From contig OZ234493.1 in the NCBI GenBank assembly GCA_965153455.1, positions 2,418,001 to 2,482,000 on the forward strand: a stretch of 64,000 nucleotides of DNA. The letters are read 5' to 3'. The notes below the pieces were generated by a model. That model was not told the DNA's origin, did not search any database, and saw nothing but the letters and a program-made list of their open reading frames with translations. Below, in pieces: positions 38,550 to 51,359 of this stretch. The position numbers and the translations under genes were made by a program. Positions within the stretch are counted from its first letter, which is position 1. Every line of letters begins with the position of its first letter. This stretch comes from Sphagnum compactum. Lineage: Eukaryota > Bryophyta > Sphagnopsida > Sphagnales.

Positions 38550-40250
38550 ATGACAAGATATTGACCTATCTTGTTTAACCAAACTCAATGTGCAAGTTTG
38601 AAGTTGGACAAGATTTTCCTCAACTTGCAAGCCAAATTCAATTGTGTTTGATTCATGTAACTTGAAGATTTTTTTGGTACACTTCTTCTATATGTAGACT
38701 TCACGTCATACAAGGTTTTCCTTAACTTGCAAGCCAAATTAAGTTGTGTGTGATTCATGTAACTTCATGATTTTTTTTGTACACTTATTTTTACAAATCT
38801 CTATGCAGAATTGCATTCTTTACATTCATGTGATATAAGATCGTCCTTTTTGTTGTACCCATAGTGAAGATTATTGTCATTGGTACCATTCTAACAATTG
38901 AACTATGTGTCTCCTCATAATCTATGCCATAAGTTTGGGCACAACTTTTAGCAACCAACTTCGTGCATTTTACATGTTCATAAATCCATTTACACGTGTT
39001 TGATCTTGTACACCCATTATCATTCAATTGCTTTCTTGTCTTTGGACCAAAAGATCAATTCCCAAATAGCATTGGCATCCAATGTTACCATTGCCTCATC
39101 CATAGCATTGCCCCAATTAGGATTTTCAACTACCTACTCAAGATAGGTTTTACTTCTTGTATCACCCTAACCATATGTGCATAGTGACAAGTTGTAAATT
39201 CATCATATTTGAGATTCTCTACAAGATATTAAACTCGTGTGGATTTCACTACTTTAACATTGTTGTCAAGTATTTTTTTAAGTACTTCTTGGCCTTTGAA
39301 CTCTAATATTGACACTTGATAAAACTACCAGTTATTCATCAAGGTTGTTATCAAAGTCATTAAATTTTGCATCCACATGAAAAAATATCCAATTAATATA
39401 CTTAGGCATCAATCTAAGTAGTGTTAAAGTAGGTTACTCTTGATCTCATTTGTCATGTCCTTGGATTACCATTTGACCCCTGAATGAAAGGTTTTTTTGG
39501 TCCATTAGTCAACTATGTTGTTTTACATTTGGTGAAACGTCACCATTTTTAACCTCTCCATTTTTTGTTATTTCATTGATGAATATTAATTATTCATCTC
39601 ATCAAAAACATTTTTACTCACTTACAACTTATGAATGGAAGGCCCTTATTGTTCCAAAAAATATCCATTGAAAATGCATTTTGTAACTTTTGGATTGATT
39701 CTGGTTCTCTTTCCATCAAGGACATTCACATGTGCAATGCAACTAAATATTTTGAAATGTGGGACAACTAATTTTTTGCCTGTGAGTTTTTCCTTTTGTG
39801 TAATATCATGAATTATTACAAGTGGGTGTTTTGTTCATGATGTACACAATAAGCACTCTTGTTTCCACCCAAAAGTAATATGGCATTTTTGTCTCATTCA
39901 ACATGGCAAGCATTATTTTTGAAATGTGCATTTTTTCCTCTCAACAACACCATTCCATTGTGGGGAATAATTACATGAATAAATTTCCTCTAACTATCAT
40001 ATTTCTTAAAATACTAGTTGAACTCAATTGAGAAGTATTTTCTCCTTCCATTAAACCTTAGGCACTTTATGTTTGTGTCTTTTTTTCCAACCATGGTCTT
40101 GAGGTTCAAGAAATAATTAAACACTTCACATTTTGTGTTTCATGAAATATATTCATATTTTCCTTGTGTGGACATTAATGAAGTTCACAACGTATTTATA
40201 TCCTCCAATGGCTTTGGTTTCCATGGTTTACACATTAAAATGATCACCTT
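38550..40250 (-). pseudogene. Ty1/copia retrotransposon remnant (integrase and RT pieces)
   Basis: On the minus strand, 39969-39931 reads SPQWNGVVERKK, the degenerate form of the copia integrase motif (T/S)PQxNGVVER. Further along, 39027-38791 translates to a reverse-transcriptase-like stretch with KLVAKSCAQTYGIDYEETHS and HMNVKNAILHRDL, matching the copia blocks KARLVAKG..Q..GIDYxETFSPV and DVKNAFLHGDL. The order INT then RT (5' to 3') is that of Ty1/copia. Frameshifts and stops are frequent and no LTR pair was found. Confidence 0.7.
38609..38794. repeat. 102-bp-spaced direct duplication at the edge of the copia remnant
   Basis: Sequence starting CAAGATTTTCCTCAACTTGC at 38609 recurs as CAAGGTTTTCCTTAACTTGC at 38711. 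Both copies continue with CAAGCCAAATT, GATTCATGTAACTT and TTTTTTGGTACACTT-like segments, so about 80-100 bp are duplicated in tandem. Confidence 0.75.
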
Positions 40251-40270
40251 CAATGGTCTTTTGCTCACAT

Positions 40271-40379
40271 AAGTTGTTCATGGAAATGCATGTTTAATTT
40301 ACTATGCAATAAGTTGTTCATGGAAATGCATGTTTAATTTACTATGCAATAAGTTGTTCATGGAAATGCATGTTTAATT
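40271..40379. repeat. 40-bp tandem repeat, about 2.7 identical copies
   Basis: A unit beginning AAGTTGTTCATGGAAATGCA and ending ACTATGCAAT occupies 40271-40310 and 40311-40350, with a third partial copy to 40379. The copies are identical over their shared length, so the expansion is recent (or, less likely, an assembly artefact). Confidence 0.9.
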
Positions 40380-40389
40380 CGCACATGCC

Positions 40390-43300
40390 TTCAACACCAC
40401 CTTTCTTTAATATCATGTTAAGAAATAGGAAATCGTATGTGCTATTTATTGTGAGAAAACCAAACACATCAAAACATGATACTTACATTCACAAAACGTA
40501 AAATCAAGAACACATCACAAGATCCTTATTTACAATCAAAACATCACAACTTGCAATAATGTAGTGAGATTTCAAAACCACCAACATAAAGAGACTTAAC
40601 TGAAAAATCAAAACCAACAATAGACCAACTAAATTAAGTAATATAAATAATTAACCAAGTGACCTAGTTATTTCCAACTAACAATAAATAACAAAGTTAT
40701 CAAATTGAACTTGCATTATCAAGAAAAGGTTGTGTGTGTGTGTGTGTCTATATATATATATAATTTTATTTTATTAAACCTTAAAGTCAATTTCATCATC
40801 AAGTAACCTTAAAATAATGAAATGAATTTTTGTGAAAAAACATCATAATTATCACAAGATACAATATGAATAATTTCATTCCTCATATAACAATATCATA
40901 ATAAATCATGAAAATAATAACATTTTCAAATCTGAAACTAATTAATTTATTGAATTTTGTAAAATATCCATCTAATCAATGTTGAAGTGGCCCTAGGCTA
41001 TGGTATACTGTTACAACCTTATAACATTGTGGAACATAGTCTCCCTAGGTAAAGGATTGGTAACTTCCACAAACCCTAACCATTTCTCTTATATGCAATT
41101 ATTCAAAGCTTGTTAAATTAAAAATGCTTTGAGTTGGTTTCTTTCAAGTAAACCTTCTCCCCTTTTGTTCAAAAAATGGGCATGAAAACCACACAAACTC
41201 CTCACCCTTTTTCAACTTAATTATAACCCTAAAATGCCCCAACTTTCATATTTTTGACAAAGAAAATCCATAATTTTTCATGAACAAGGTGATCTTCTAT
41301 AACAACATTCATTCAAGTTACATGATACAAAAACATTCCTGCTAAACTTCAAAATCAATACCTAGCTAACTCCAAAAGTCTAACCATTCTACTTTCCAAC
41401 AAGTTTGAAATACAAAGAAGGTTTTGACAACAACCATTGAAAACTTGCATGCCTTGAAGTACTAAGAATTCTAGGATCACCTTGTGATTGGTGTTATTTC
41501 CCATACCCCACGGTCTTCCTCCCACAACCTTTAAATTGGGCTCCTCCCTTCACCTCCTCATAATGCAATCTATCAAAACGTTCGTACAATTATTGCTTGA
41601 GAAAAAAAAGTTTGTACAACATTTTGAAATGGAAAAAGGCATGGCCTATTACAAAAAGGTTTCATAGTGTGTACATCATTGCATGTTACAAGCATAAAAA
41701 TTTGTGAATTTGTGCTTGAGGAAATGGGAAATTTTTGTTTTGAACACTAACATTACAATATTTTTATGTTGGTCACATTTAAGACCATTGGCTTGTTCAA
41801 TGTTTTTCCTTATTGTTTTTCAAAGGGGTTTAAGTTGTTTTAACAGATGGCAAGAAAAAAAATTGTCCCACAATTTAAAAGGCTATTACACCAGTGAATC
41901 CTTTTTTTTAAAGGGCATTCAGAAGAAGATTCCTTACACACACACACACATTTGTTTTATAATCTTACTATAAATAAGGACAACTTATTTCTTATATTTT
42001 ATGTCCTACACTAAAGAGATATTAAAGACATCCGTAAAGTGAATTGTGACCTCCTCTCAGACCTTTTTCCATCTACTAAACTTTCTTTCAACCTATAAAC
42101 ATTGTTATCCATTAATTAATGAAATCTTATTAGTATGGGTATAAAATGTTAGAACTTATGATTCAATGCACGAGGTTCAAAAGTATTTATAACTACAGTA
42201 CACACAACAACAAAACTGATTGGTTGAAGGTAATCAAGAAAAAAAAGATGGTGAAACTCAAATTTAGCAAAATTTAGTGTTAATTTGGGGTTCAATCCAT
42301 GTTTAAACCCAATATATTTTTTTCAAGATTTTTAACAAATCTCACCCCCTTTATGACCAAATAGGGTACTAGTGTTGTGTTTTCCTTATTTTGTGGATAT
42401 TATTGAATCACAAACTTTCAAACTTTGAGGCAATTATCAACTTTTCAATATTTTTCGAATTTTTATTAAATTTTTATCCATGAATTACAATAATTTAATA
42501 TGGTGGAAGCTTGAAGAGTATCTTGTTCAAATCGGTGCAAAGTTGACAAAAGGTATAATTGTTTCATGTGATTATAACAAATTCATGCAAATGGGATTGT
42601 TGTCAACAAAACCTCATCAAAAACATTAAGAGGTGTACCTTTCAATTGTCTAATTTTTATATCACTTTTTGGTCTTGATATACCATTATTAGATTGGGAT
42701 TTAGCCTTCTACAAATGAATAGGGGTAAAGGTCAGAAGAATAATAGTTTGAGTTCTTGAAAACTTTTAATTTCGAAAAGTTTATTAGGCACAATTTGACT
42801 ATAAGTATTTTGTGATTGTTAATGTTTATAAACATTTTCAACAATTCATGAAATTGTATTCACAAGTTAAAAACATCGAGAAGTAACTTTTATTTCAAAA
42901 TTATTTGACTTATGAATGTTTCCCCATACCCATGGAACATCCCACATCAAGCAATTGTGCCATTTATAAGGAGCTAAGTTATTAGTATTTTAACTGACAT
43001 CAATTGCAAGAAGTCACAAAGTATTTAAACAAGGAAGTTGGGAGTATGTAGATGTGATTGGATGTTCAAGCTTGTGAAAAATGGATTTGTTTTCGATGTT
43101 GTTTTGGTACTTTTTTAAAAAATGACCATGTCTTAAATGGTGCAAATCACACTAAAAAGAAATATTGCAAAACATGCATTTTTAGGGTGAAATTTTGAAA
43201 ATTTAAAATGTAGAGTAAAACTTTATGAAAAGGGTTGTGTGGAAATAAGGGACATGCTCCAAACAAGAGCTACAATAAGTCTCATGCTTATACTCAACCT

Positions 43301-46300
43301 GTCTCCAAGGATTTTACTGAACTAAATTTTGTGCCCATGTTTGCCAACAAATGAAGAATCATAGTTTTCACACAAAAAGGGTTATAAAAGTGTGTGATCT
43401 TGCAAAAAAGGGGGTGAAAAAACATGAAATCTTGTAAGAGGCACAAAATTCCCTATCAACATTTATCAAAACGTCCCTCCCCTACAAAGTGGGAGGAGAC
43501 TAATGTTTAATACAATATGCCCAAATTAAAAATGCAATTTTTGTGGGCCAATTCTTAATGTTATTATAATTTTGCTACCAACTATGTTGTTCTTCAAACC
43601 ACCATGACCTTCAAAAGCATATTTTTCAACAATACGGAAATGGGTGCAAAGTTCAAATTCAATTGTCAATTCCACCATCTTGAATGTTTCCAAAGAAGGA
43701 GAAAAGGTTATGTGGTAGGTAAGGCCCTAGGGGGAGGGTGTTACCAGAATAAAATGGTTGGATGACGCACAATTAAACATTGCCCCAATTCTAGTAACCT
43801 CATGTAATAATCAATATAAAAAAAATTATTCTTTTATGTGTGATATTCAACAAGTATTTGTTGGGTATCATGAGAAAAAAAAACCCAAAAAATGATGTTT
43901 TGAAAATCATAATGCATTTTAGTTTTTGAAATGCCTTGCCTTGAATGCAAGAAATATTGATGTGAATAATTGTGTGTGTAGGTACATTAGAAAAACAACT
44001 TTAATGTTATCATAAGAAAAAAATAATTTACAACTAGTTTATCATGGTAGGTGTGTTAAATGTGATAATTGTTGTAGATATGTTGATGGTGAAAGTTTGC
44101 AAGTGATTATTACATTGATGCCAATAGGTTGCTTGTTGTGGCCATGTGCACATTATTTGGGGAACAATTGATATAAAAGCATCCTCATTGGTGTATTACA
44201 CAACAAGTTTTGAATGAAAAGAATAAATATTATGCCATTTTTGGGGGAGCAAAAACATTTGTGCACATGATGTTACTGTTGGCAAAAGATTTTACGAAAT
44301 CTAACACCTACTATTGATTGCCCATATTGATTGATTGGTTTAGGTGGTTTGCTATTATTAATTTCCTAGCTTTTATAGTTTCAATTTCATGTTTATGGTG
44401 GGGGCATGGGAATGAGTAAACCATCCATCTTGGATGTGAAATTTACTATTCGAAGCCCAAATGCAAATATAAATGGGGCTATTCTAACTAGTTTTGGTGT
44501 TTTAATAATGTATTTTTGCAAGCTTGTTTTTAGGTGGAACATGTGGTCATTTGCTTATTCCACTTTTGGTTCTCCCATTTTGACATGTGATATGATTAAT
44601 GCTGAGGAACATTGTATTGATGTGGATCAAAGATGGGGAACATTAGTGATTCTCCAAAACAAACCTTCATAAAACTTGACAAAATCACCTCTAGTCATAT
44701 TAAATTTGATTCACTACCAAGTGGAACATGCCCTACCAAGTCTATTCCATAATATGTTATTCACTGCAAAAACAACTGTTGGCAAAGCACATTCCTTATA
44801 AATGTTTGTATGTTGAGTGAATTGTTTGGTATACTCTTTTGATCACAATACATGCCATTAGTTAAAAGATTATATTAATAATTATAGTGATGTGAATAAT
44901 TTGTTGTTTTGTTGTTCAATAAAAATTGGTTGAATTTGTCACATCTAAATAAAACAATATTGTTTATGTGTGTGTGTTGTCCCACATTCCTATGTTAACA
45001 CCTACAACCAATGATGTCAACACACATGCAATATATAAATGCTTTGAATGGTTCAACACAAGAATCCAAGCCTAAAAAACACAATGCAAATCACACAATT
45101 AAACTTGCATAAACTATTGAAATCTTACAACAACAAAACATGTGTGTTTTGGAATTTCAAATCACCAAAAATGATTCGAGATCACATAACTTGAAATTAT
45201 ATCCCATACACTAAATATTTTGAATCACATTCACATTGAAGTTAATCCTAAATTAACTTACCTTAATTTATTTATAATAATTAGGATGAAAATATGTAAC
45301 AAATGGGCTTATTCAGGGTTGGGGTTCCAAACAAAGGAAAAATGATTATAAGACATTTATGGGGCTACTTTTTGCAAATAACATTTACTTGAAACAAATT
45401 TAAGTGAGAAAAATTGAATACTGCAATTTAAAATAATTCATGTGGTGGTGGTGAGTTTTCACATTCATACATAATTGTGCATGAATATTTTGATTTATAG
45501 CCAAAAACACAAAAATTCTCAAAAAGAGTTTCAATGGACAACCGAACATGTTATTTGGCAAGATTATTTCCTGCACATGTGACTCACACCTCAAGCTAGA
45601 CATTTTGAACTTGTTGAACATAATTTTTTTATCAAATGGTTAAAAAAATGAATCCTTTTCCTTGCAACCTTTTCTTTCAAAATTTCAAATACTTTGAAAT
45701 TTTTGTATAATTTAGTTTTTCATCAAGTTCATCTAATGAACATGTACTTTTATAGAAGGGGGCATGTTTTTATTGTAAAAATAGTTTGAAATCAATTGTA
45801 TGATTTTATGCCTTCTTTTTAATTCCTTTAAAAAAACATGCAGTTTCAACATTTGATATAGTTAATTTACAAGACTCAAAATGACATTTACATACTATCC
45901 AAATTATTTTAAAATACTTTTATTAATTTAACAAAACATCATTCGATCTATTTTCATACAACAATCCAATACAACTATAATGTTGTAAGGTAAAAAAAAA
46001 TCCAAAATTGTCCTTTGTAATTTTTAAAATACAAATCAATCTTTTTTGGTACCCCAATCATGAATACACCCAAATTAAAAACTCCTCACAATGTCTGTGT
46101 CCATATAACAATGAATTTAAAGATATTAAATGTTCATAAAATAACAAAATCGTATGATTTATTAGCAATACAAATAGTTTGCCCTAATGTAATCTAATGA
46201 AATCTCATATTTTGTTTCCACTATATTATTAAACTATGAAGGAAGGTTATTTATTTCTTTTGTTTATTTGACATGTTGAAATTTCACAAACTATGACACC

Positions 46301-46985
46301 TCTTGTCATGCTTTCAATATTCTTAGAAAGCCCTCAATGAATAAGGTTGTATCCAATTAGTTTCACAATGTTTTGAACAATGATGGAAAATTTATTGAAT
46401 ATTGAACATTTTTTTAATAAAATTCGTTACAATCACAACTCCAATTTATAAGGAAATTTGGTTGAATTTTTGATACATTAGGAAAGATCTCAATGAATAA
46501 GACTTGATGAACATAATTTGGAAAACACCTAGACATTAGTTGCAAATGATATTAAATTTTGAGTAGTTTTCATCATTGGAAGTTCAGTTAAATTACAAAA
46601 AAAGGTTTTGGAAGGATAGTTGTTGGGTTAAAAGTTCATTCCTAAACCAACAACACAAGCATTTATGATGGAAAGTCACATGTTTGCCAAAAAAAAACCC
46701 ATCCATCTGTTTGTAATATGGAACATTTTAATGTACAACATGTTGCTATACGTTTTCTGCACAATCTAACATGCGAGTTCGAAATGAGACATGATAATGT
46801 GAAGTTCCAGTAGATATAAAGCCAAAACCATTAAACAAATCTAATAGATGTCATGGTAACATGTCTCATATCAAACAATAATACCCAATGCACATCACAG
46901 GTGTAGGCTATGTGAAATCACCAGATTACACTACCTAGAATTAATTCACATATATCAAGTTAGTTGTCTCAAAGTGAAGTTCTAT
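40390..46985. other. AT-rich intergenic DNA, no gene recognised
   Basis: A TG/TA dinucleotide run lies at about 40732-40761. Open frames at 41704-41973, 44406-44672 and 45400-45621 encode 70-90 residues with no recognised domain; the 44406 frame is the least biased but still unidentified. I see no transposon protein motif here. Confidence 0.55.
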
Positions 46986-46990
46986 GAATT

Positions 46991-47024
46991 AAAGTGGTGT
47001 CCTCAGTATCCAGGACACCACTTT
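46991..47024. repeat. Perfect 12-bp-stem hairpin downstream of the 575-aa gene
   Basis: AAAGTGGTGTCC (46991-47002) and GGACACCACTTT (47013-47024) form a perfect inverted repeat around a 10-nt loop. It lies about 190 nt beyond the stop codon at 47214, so it may sit in the 3' UTR of the minus-strand gene. It could be an RNA structure or a small fold-back element. Confidence 0.6.
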
Positions 47025-47213
47025 AGATAGAAGTTCTCAATACCCCTGACTGGCAGATTTCTCCACTACATTCAATATCAACAAGATGTTGGTTTTAAAT
47101 GCAACCAGACCGTGAACTTTAGTCACAGCAAAATGGCATGATTCCAGTAGATTTGATGGTAGGATAATAATGCAAAAAAGAAGAGACAAGTTTCAAAATG
47201 AAAAAAGAACCCA

Positions 47214-50200
47214 TCATCTCTTTCCCCCACAGAGATTAACTCTTCCCTGTGTAATCCTTTGCCTTAACTGGAACCTCTCAAACAAAAACTCATCAACATT
47301 CACAGCACCTTCATCCTTACCTCTTTCTCGCTTCATGCTTTTGCCCCACTTCACTGACTTCCAATCCCATGCCTTCTTCCACTCTGTCAAGTCTGCTGCA
47401 GCCTGCAAAATAATCAGGACTTGCGGTCAAGGCAATTGATCCCCACTGGCTGCAATGAGTTCTGCAGCAACACTCTGCCTGTCTAAAGCTGATATGATCC
47501 CTGATCCCTGAGAAACATATCAATTTCACTTGGAAGCATAACTTTCTGACCGGAACAGCTTGTGGTCCAAGTTGAAACAATATTATGAGAATGCAGCCAA
47601 GAAAAAAAGTGGTTGAAACAGCTGACCTTCTCAACTTGTTCTTTGCGGTTGAGGGTATCAACTTCTGGCTCCCACTCTAGCCAAGGCAGACACATTCCCT
47701 CATCATCTAGAGGCACACAGTCTTTGGTATTCCCAGCTGCCTTTCCAACAAGTAAAGATTCACCGAAGTTCTGACTACTTGATTTCCTCAAATGGTCTGG
47801 TCTTTGAGGAACTTCTTGTCTGTGAGCATGGCAAAGGACAGAGTCTGAGTCCGTCTCAACTGGCCAGTCGAATGGCTCCTCATTCTCAGTAGACAGAACA
47901 TCCCTTTCTTGGGAAACCATAAGGCAGTCTACCCCTAATGACTCCAACTTCTCAATGGAAACACAATCTTCAAAGTAACGCTGTGCTTCCACATCCAATG
48001 ACTCTCTCATAATATCCTTGTCATCCTGAAAACAAAGAATCCACAAGACCCTGCTGTTTTGAGCCATACAACTGATAGACATCAATGCATTGACTTAGTT
48101 CTTACAGCACTTCAGAGATGAAAACTCTGGCTGTTTGCTTGCTGATGTCCTTTGACATTCTGTTCCTTAATCTAGCTCCAGCCAGCAAGAAAAGAAAACA
48201 CATGCCTGAACTATTCTCAGAAGATCTGCTGACTGGTTGAAAACCTTGGACCTCCTTCCTGATGTAGTCTACCAACAAAAGAATTTCTGCTCAGCCCATA
48301 AAATTGGAAAGATGAACAAACTTACACTCAAAACCAAAGAAGATCTTCGCTGAGTTTGTAGGCATTCTTGTTGTCTTGAAACCAATTCCTTGACAATTCT
48401 AACAGTGTCAAAACACCTTTGCTCTTCAATAGCTAGCTGGGACCACAGTTCCTGAACCTTCCTCTCAGACTGCAAACGTCCAAAAAATACATCATTGTGA
48501 GTAGACACAGTTTTCAGTACATTGTCAAGCTCAAGGGATAAGTTACCTACCCACCACAGATGGTATTTGATGGCAAAACGGAGACCATTGGTGCTCATTT
48601 TTTGATCTGGTGCCCACAGCAGCACATAAGGTAAATCATACACCTCAACCCAAGATCTCAGATCAGGTGCATGAACTCTCAACATTGAAATTTAGTGGAG
48701 TTCCAGACAAACCTGCTCAAGCTGGGCTGCATAAACCTTCCATGCATCATTTGAAATTGCTTGGAAATTTCTATCTCCTGAGAAACTTTGGGCAGAAGAC
48801 TCTTTGCTTTCAAACTGTTAGACAAGCAATAAACATGTAGTTCAGTACCATCAAGTTTGATGGGTTCAATGGGTTCAACTTGGAACACATCTAAAAACTA
48901 TAGAATGAAGTTGTATCAGAGACAGGACTGGTGAGAAAACCTCAGAGACACACCATCATCAGGACACCAATCTGACAGAACCTGGCAAATAAAATTCAGC
49001 TGTAAAAGCTGAGTCCATTGAAGTAGTCCATATCTTGTCAGCAACCCTAAAGCATTTGATGTTGGAAAGCAAAGTAATCAGCCAGGAATTACCTTTTTAA
49101 GTTCACTGCATGCCTCTGCTACTGCTCGTCTAACTTCAGCTCTCATCACATCATAAACTTTGATGGCATCTGTTTCCCGTGATGGTGGCTCCATTGATTT
49201 TCCATGAAGCTGCCACACAAGATTCAGCAGTATGGATACATACATAGACATCCTCACTCATGTTCTTTGCACTCATATAAGCAAAACTACTGGCATCATG
49301 ATCCTTCTAGACGCACAACAAACCACCAAAGGAGAACCCAAGGGTGTGCAATGAACCACTTAAGCTTCACATAGACATACCTTTGCCTTGAGGCCAGTTC
49401 CTGCTGAGACAGAATCAGCTGACACTTCTGAAGACACATCATATAGGCAGTTGTAACAGAGGGTCTGAACCTTTGTGTGTGTGTGAACTGCTCGGATGGT
49501 CTTCTCTTCAACTTGCACCTCATTACCATCCTCTCTTTGGAGAGAGTCGTCCTTGAGCACATTTCCTTTTCTCTGGAAAGCAGAAATTAGGTTCTAAATC
49601 GGAGAGGATTGTACACATTTTCTAGCATTCATAAAATTCTTCTTCACAGGACCATGAGGACTCCATGCATAAGATGTCAGTTTAGAATGTATGTGGAGCT
49701 TACATAGTACACTGGAGTGCTGGGCTCCAACATGAGGTCAAGCTGACTCATGGACCTTCTCAAGCCGCCAATTGGTTGTCGATAAGAATGCTTGCTATGT
49801 CCATTTCGTTGCACGGATTCTTTGGAAGAATGGACAACAGCTTCGTTATCTGAGCCGTGATCACGCCTTCTCTGATCTGAACGCCTCATACTCCTTGGTT
49901 CTGCTTCACTCTGCCACAAACAGCCGTCACGATCCAATTGCGAAGAACTCAAGAGTAGCATGACTGCTGCATTATGATTGAAACGCATTTTCCTAGGATA
50001 TTAGGGTAGACGGAAAGAATGATGGAAACAGAAGGAGAAAAGCTAACCTCAGAGCCGCTAGGCAAATGACGAGCGGAAGATCTTAAGCCCGAGCTGCTAC
50101 GGAAACCACCAGGATTCTCCGCTACAGCTAGGGAGGAGGAATCAGTGAAGTAACGCGAAGAAGACAAATCCGCAAAGCTCCGCGTCCTTCTGTGCATGCG

Positions 50201-50425
50201 ATCATTCTGCTTGGCAAATTGCTGCTGCTTGGTGGGAGAGGCTGGCCGAGATCGAGATGTGGGAGAAGAAGAAGGCATCCGTTTCACAGGGCTGCTGCTC
50301 GGCCGTGATCGCCGTACGGGACTAGTGTTTCTGGAGTGCGGAGTTGATGGCACCTCCACTTCCACTCCCCGTATGTTGCATGTCCTTCTAGTCCGCGTCG
50401 TTGCCTTGAACGCCGCAACCGCCAT
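47214..50425 (-). CDS. Plant-specific basic/coiled-coil protein of unknown function (575 aa, 8 exons)
   Basis: Exons are 50425-50048, 49910-49704, 49572-49381, 49209-49093, 48814-48713, 48469-48326, 48025-47627 and 47402-47214, totalling 1728 nt. All introns are GT-AG and all junctions are in phase 0. The N-terminus (MAVAAFKATTRTR) is followed by an Arg/Ser/Pro-rich segment with SPVRRSRPSSSP, then GLRRSMSQLDL (exon 2), EKTIRAVHTHTKV (exon 3), YDVMRAEVRRAVAEA (exon 4) and a coiled-coil-like AAQLEQSERKVQELWSQL (exons 5-6). Exon 7 ends with CLPWLEWEPEVD and exon 8 with DEFLFERFQLRQRITQGRVN. This block order fits a conserved land-plant family usually auto-named serine/arginine-matrix-like and not characterised; the basic tail and coiled coil would suit a cytoskeleton- or nucleus-associated role, but that is a guess. 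I chose the ATG at 50425 because relatives begin MA.AAFK; an in-frame ATG exists at 50533. Confidence 0.88.
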
Positions 50426-50920
50426 CTCTCTTCTTCTTCTCCCCGACTCCCTCTTCAAAAAATCCTCAACCTCCACAAAAACCAACTCTCGCACATTTCC
50501 AAACCACAAAAAAACAGAAAAACAAAAAAACAAACTCCCAAAAACGTCCCAAAACTCCTACAAATCCACGACAAAAATACACATAGACTCTCTCACTCTC
50601 TCTCATTCACACACAAAAGAAACTCGTGATTTGCACACAACACGGGAATTGCAAACAAAAGAAAGGGCAGCATTATACAAAAGGAAAAAACATTCAAAGA
50701 CACTAGACGCGGAGAGAGAGACGCAAGTAAAGCACTACCCCCACGGCTCCGAAACTTCCCGACGCAATCAAAACTGAGTGTGCATTTCCAAAGCATATAC
50801 CCGCACAAGAGAACACACATACACGCACACACACACACAGAGGGAGAAGTGGTGCACATGAGCAATAGCAATAATCGGACCCTTTTTAGTTCAAATCCTA
50901 AGTAGTTCAAAAGAACAATA
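50426..50920 (-). promoter_or_regulatory. 5' UTR / promoter-proximal region of the 575-aa protein gene
   Basis: The plus strand shows CT- and CA-rich runs (about 50587-50612 and 50820-50840) and GA runs (about 50710-50725), common in plant leaders. The frame is open from an upstream in-frame ATG at 50533, so 36 extra residues are possible if transcription begins above it. No TATA box could be assigned with confidence. Confidence 0.4.
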
Positions 50921-51090
50921 AATGAGAGGAGAGAGAAGCGGCGGCGGCGGCCCAGCGTGTTTTTTTTTTATAATTTAAATTTAGTGGCGAGTTTTCGCCA
51001 AATGGAGAATTTGTTTTTCAACAGGACGGAAATTTTGTGGTTTTTTGGGGGTTTAGATCGATGTTTTTTTTTTTTTTTGGTCTCATTTTC

Positions 51091-51353
51091 ATATTTTTAA
51101 TCGCCAAATATAGCTAAATTTTCTAATGGATGATCGTCACTTCAGCTGCATCACAAAATTGAAAAAAAAAAAAAAAAGAAGCAGAAAAAATGATTTTTTT
51201 GGGCTTTAATCGCCAGCTGCTATCCTAATTCCTTGCAGTTGGTAGCCACGAAAATATATGGATGTCAGTTTTTTTCGTTTATATATTTTAAATCGTCAAA
51301 TATGGCTAAATTTTCTTATGGATGATCACCACTTCAGCTGCATCACAAAATTG
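51091..51353. repeat. Imperfect direct repeat pair upstream of the 575-aa protein gene
   Basis: A segment of about 70 bp at 51091-51161 recurs at 51281-51353. Both contain the series TCGCCAAATA / TCGTCAAATA, GGATGATC and CACTTCAGCTGCATCACAAA, with few differences. The copies lie about 0.7-0.9 kb upstream of the start codon. Confidence 0.85.
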
Positions 51354-51359
51354 GGAAAT

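Noticed and set aside
47170-47439. 89-codon plus frame over the last exon of the 575-aa gene
   Set aside because: It is antisense to a well-supported exon.
48910-48990. Possible extra exon reading VLSDWCPDDGVSL between exons 4 and 5 of the 575-aa gene
   Set aside because: It has an acceptor-like CCAG, but its donor would leave phase 2 whereas the flanking exons join in phase 0 and match the family length without it.
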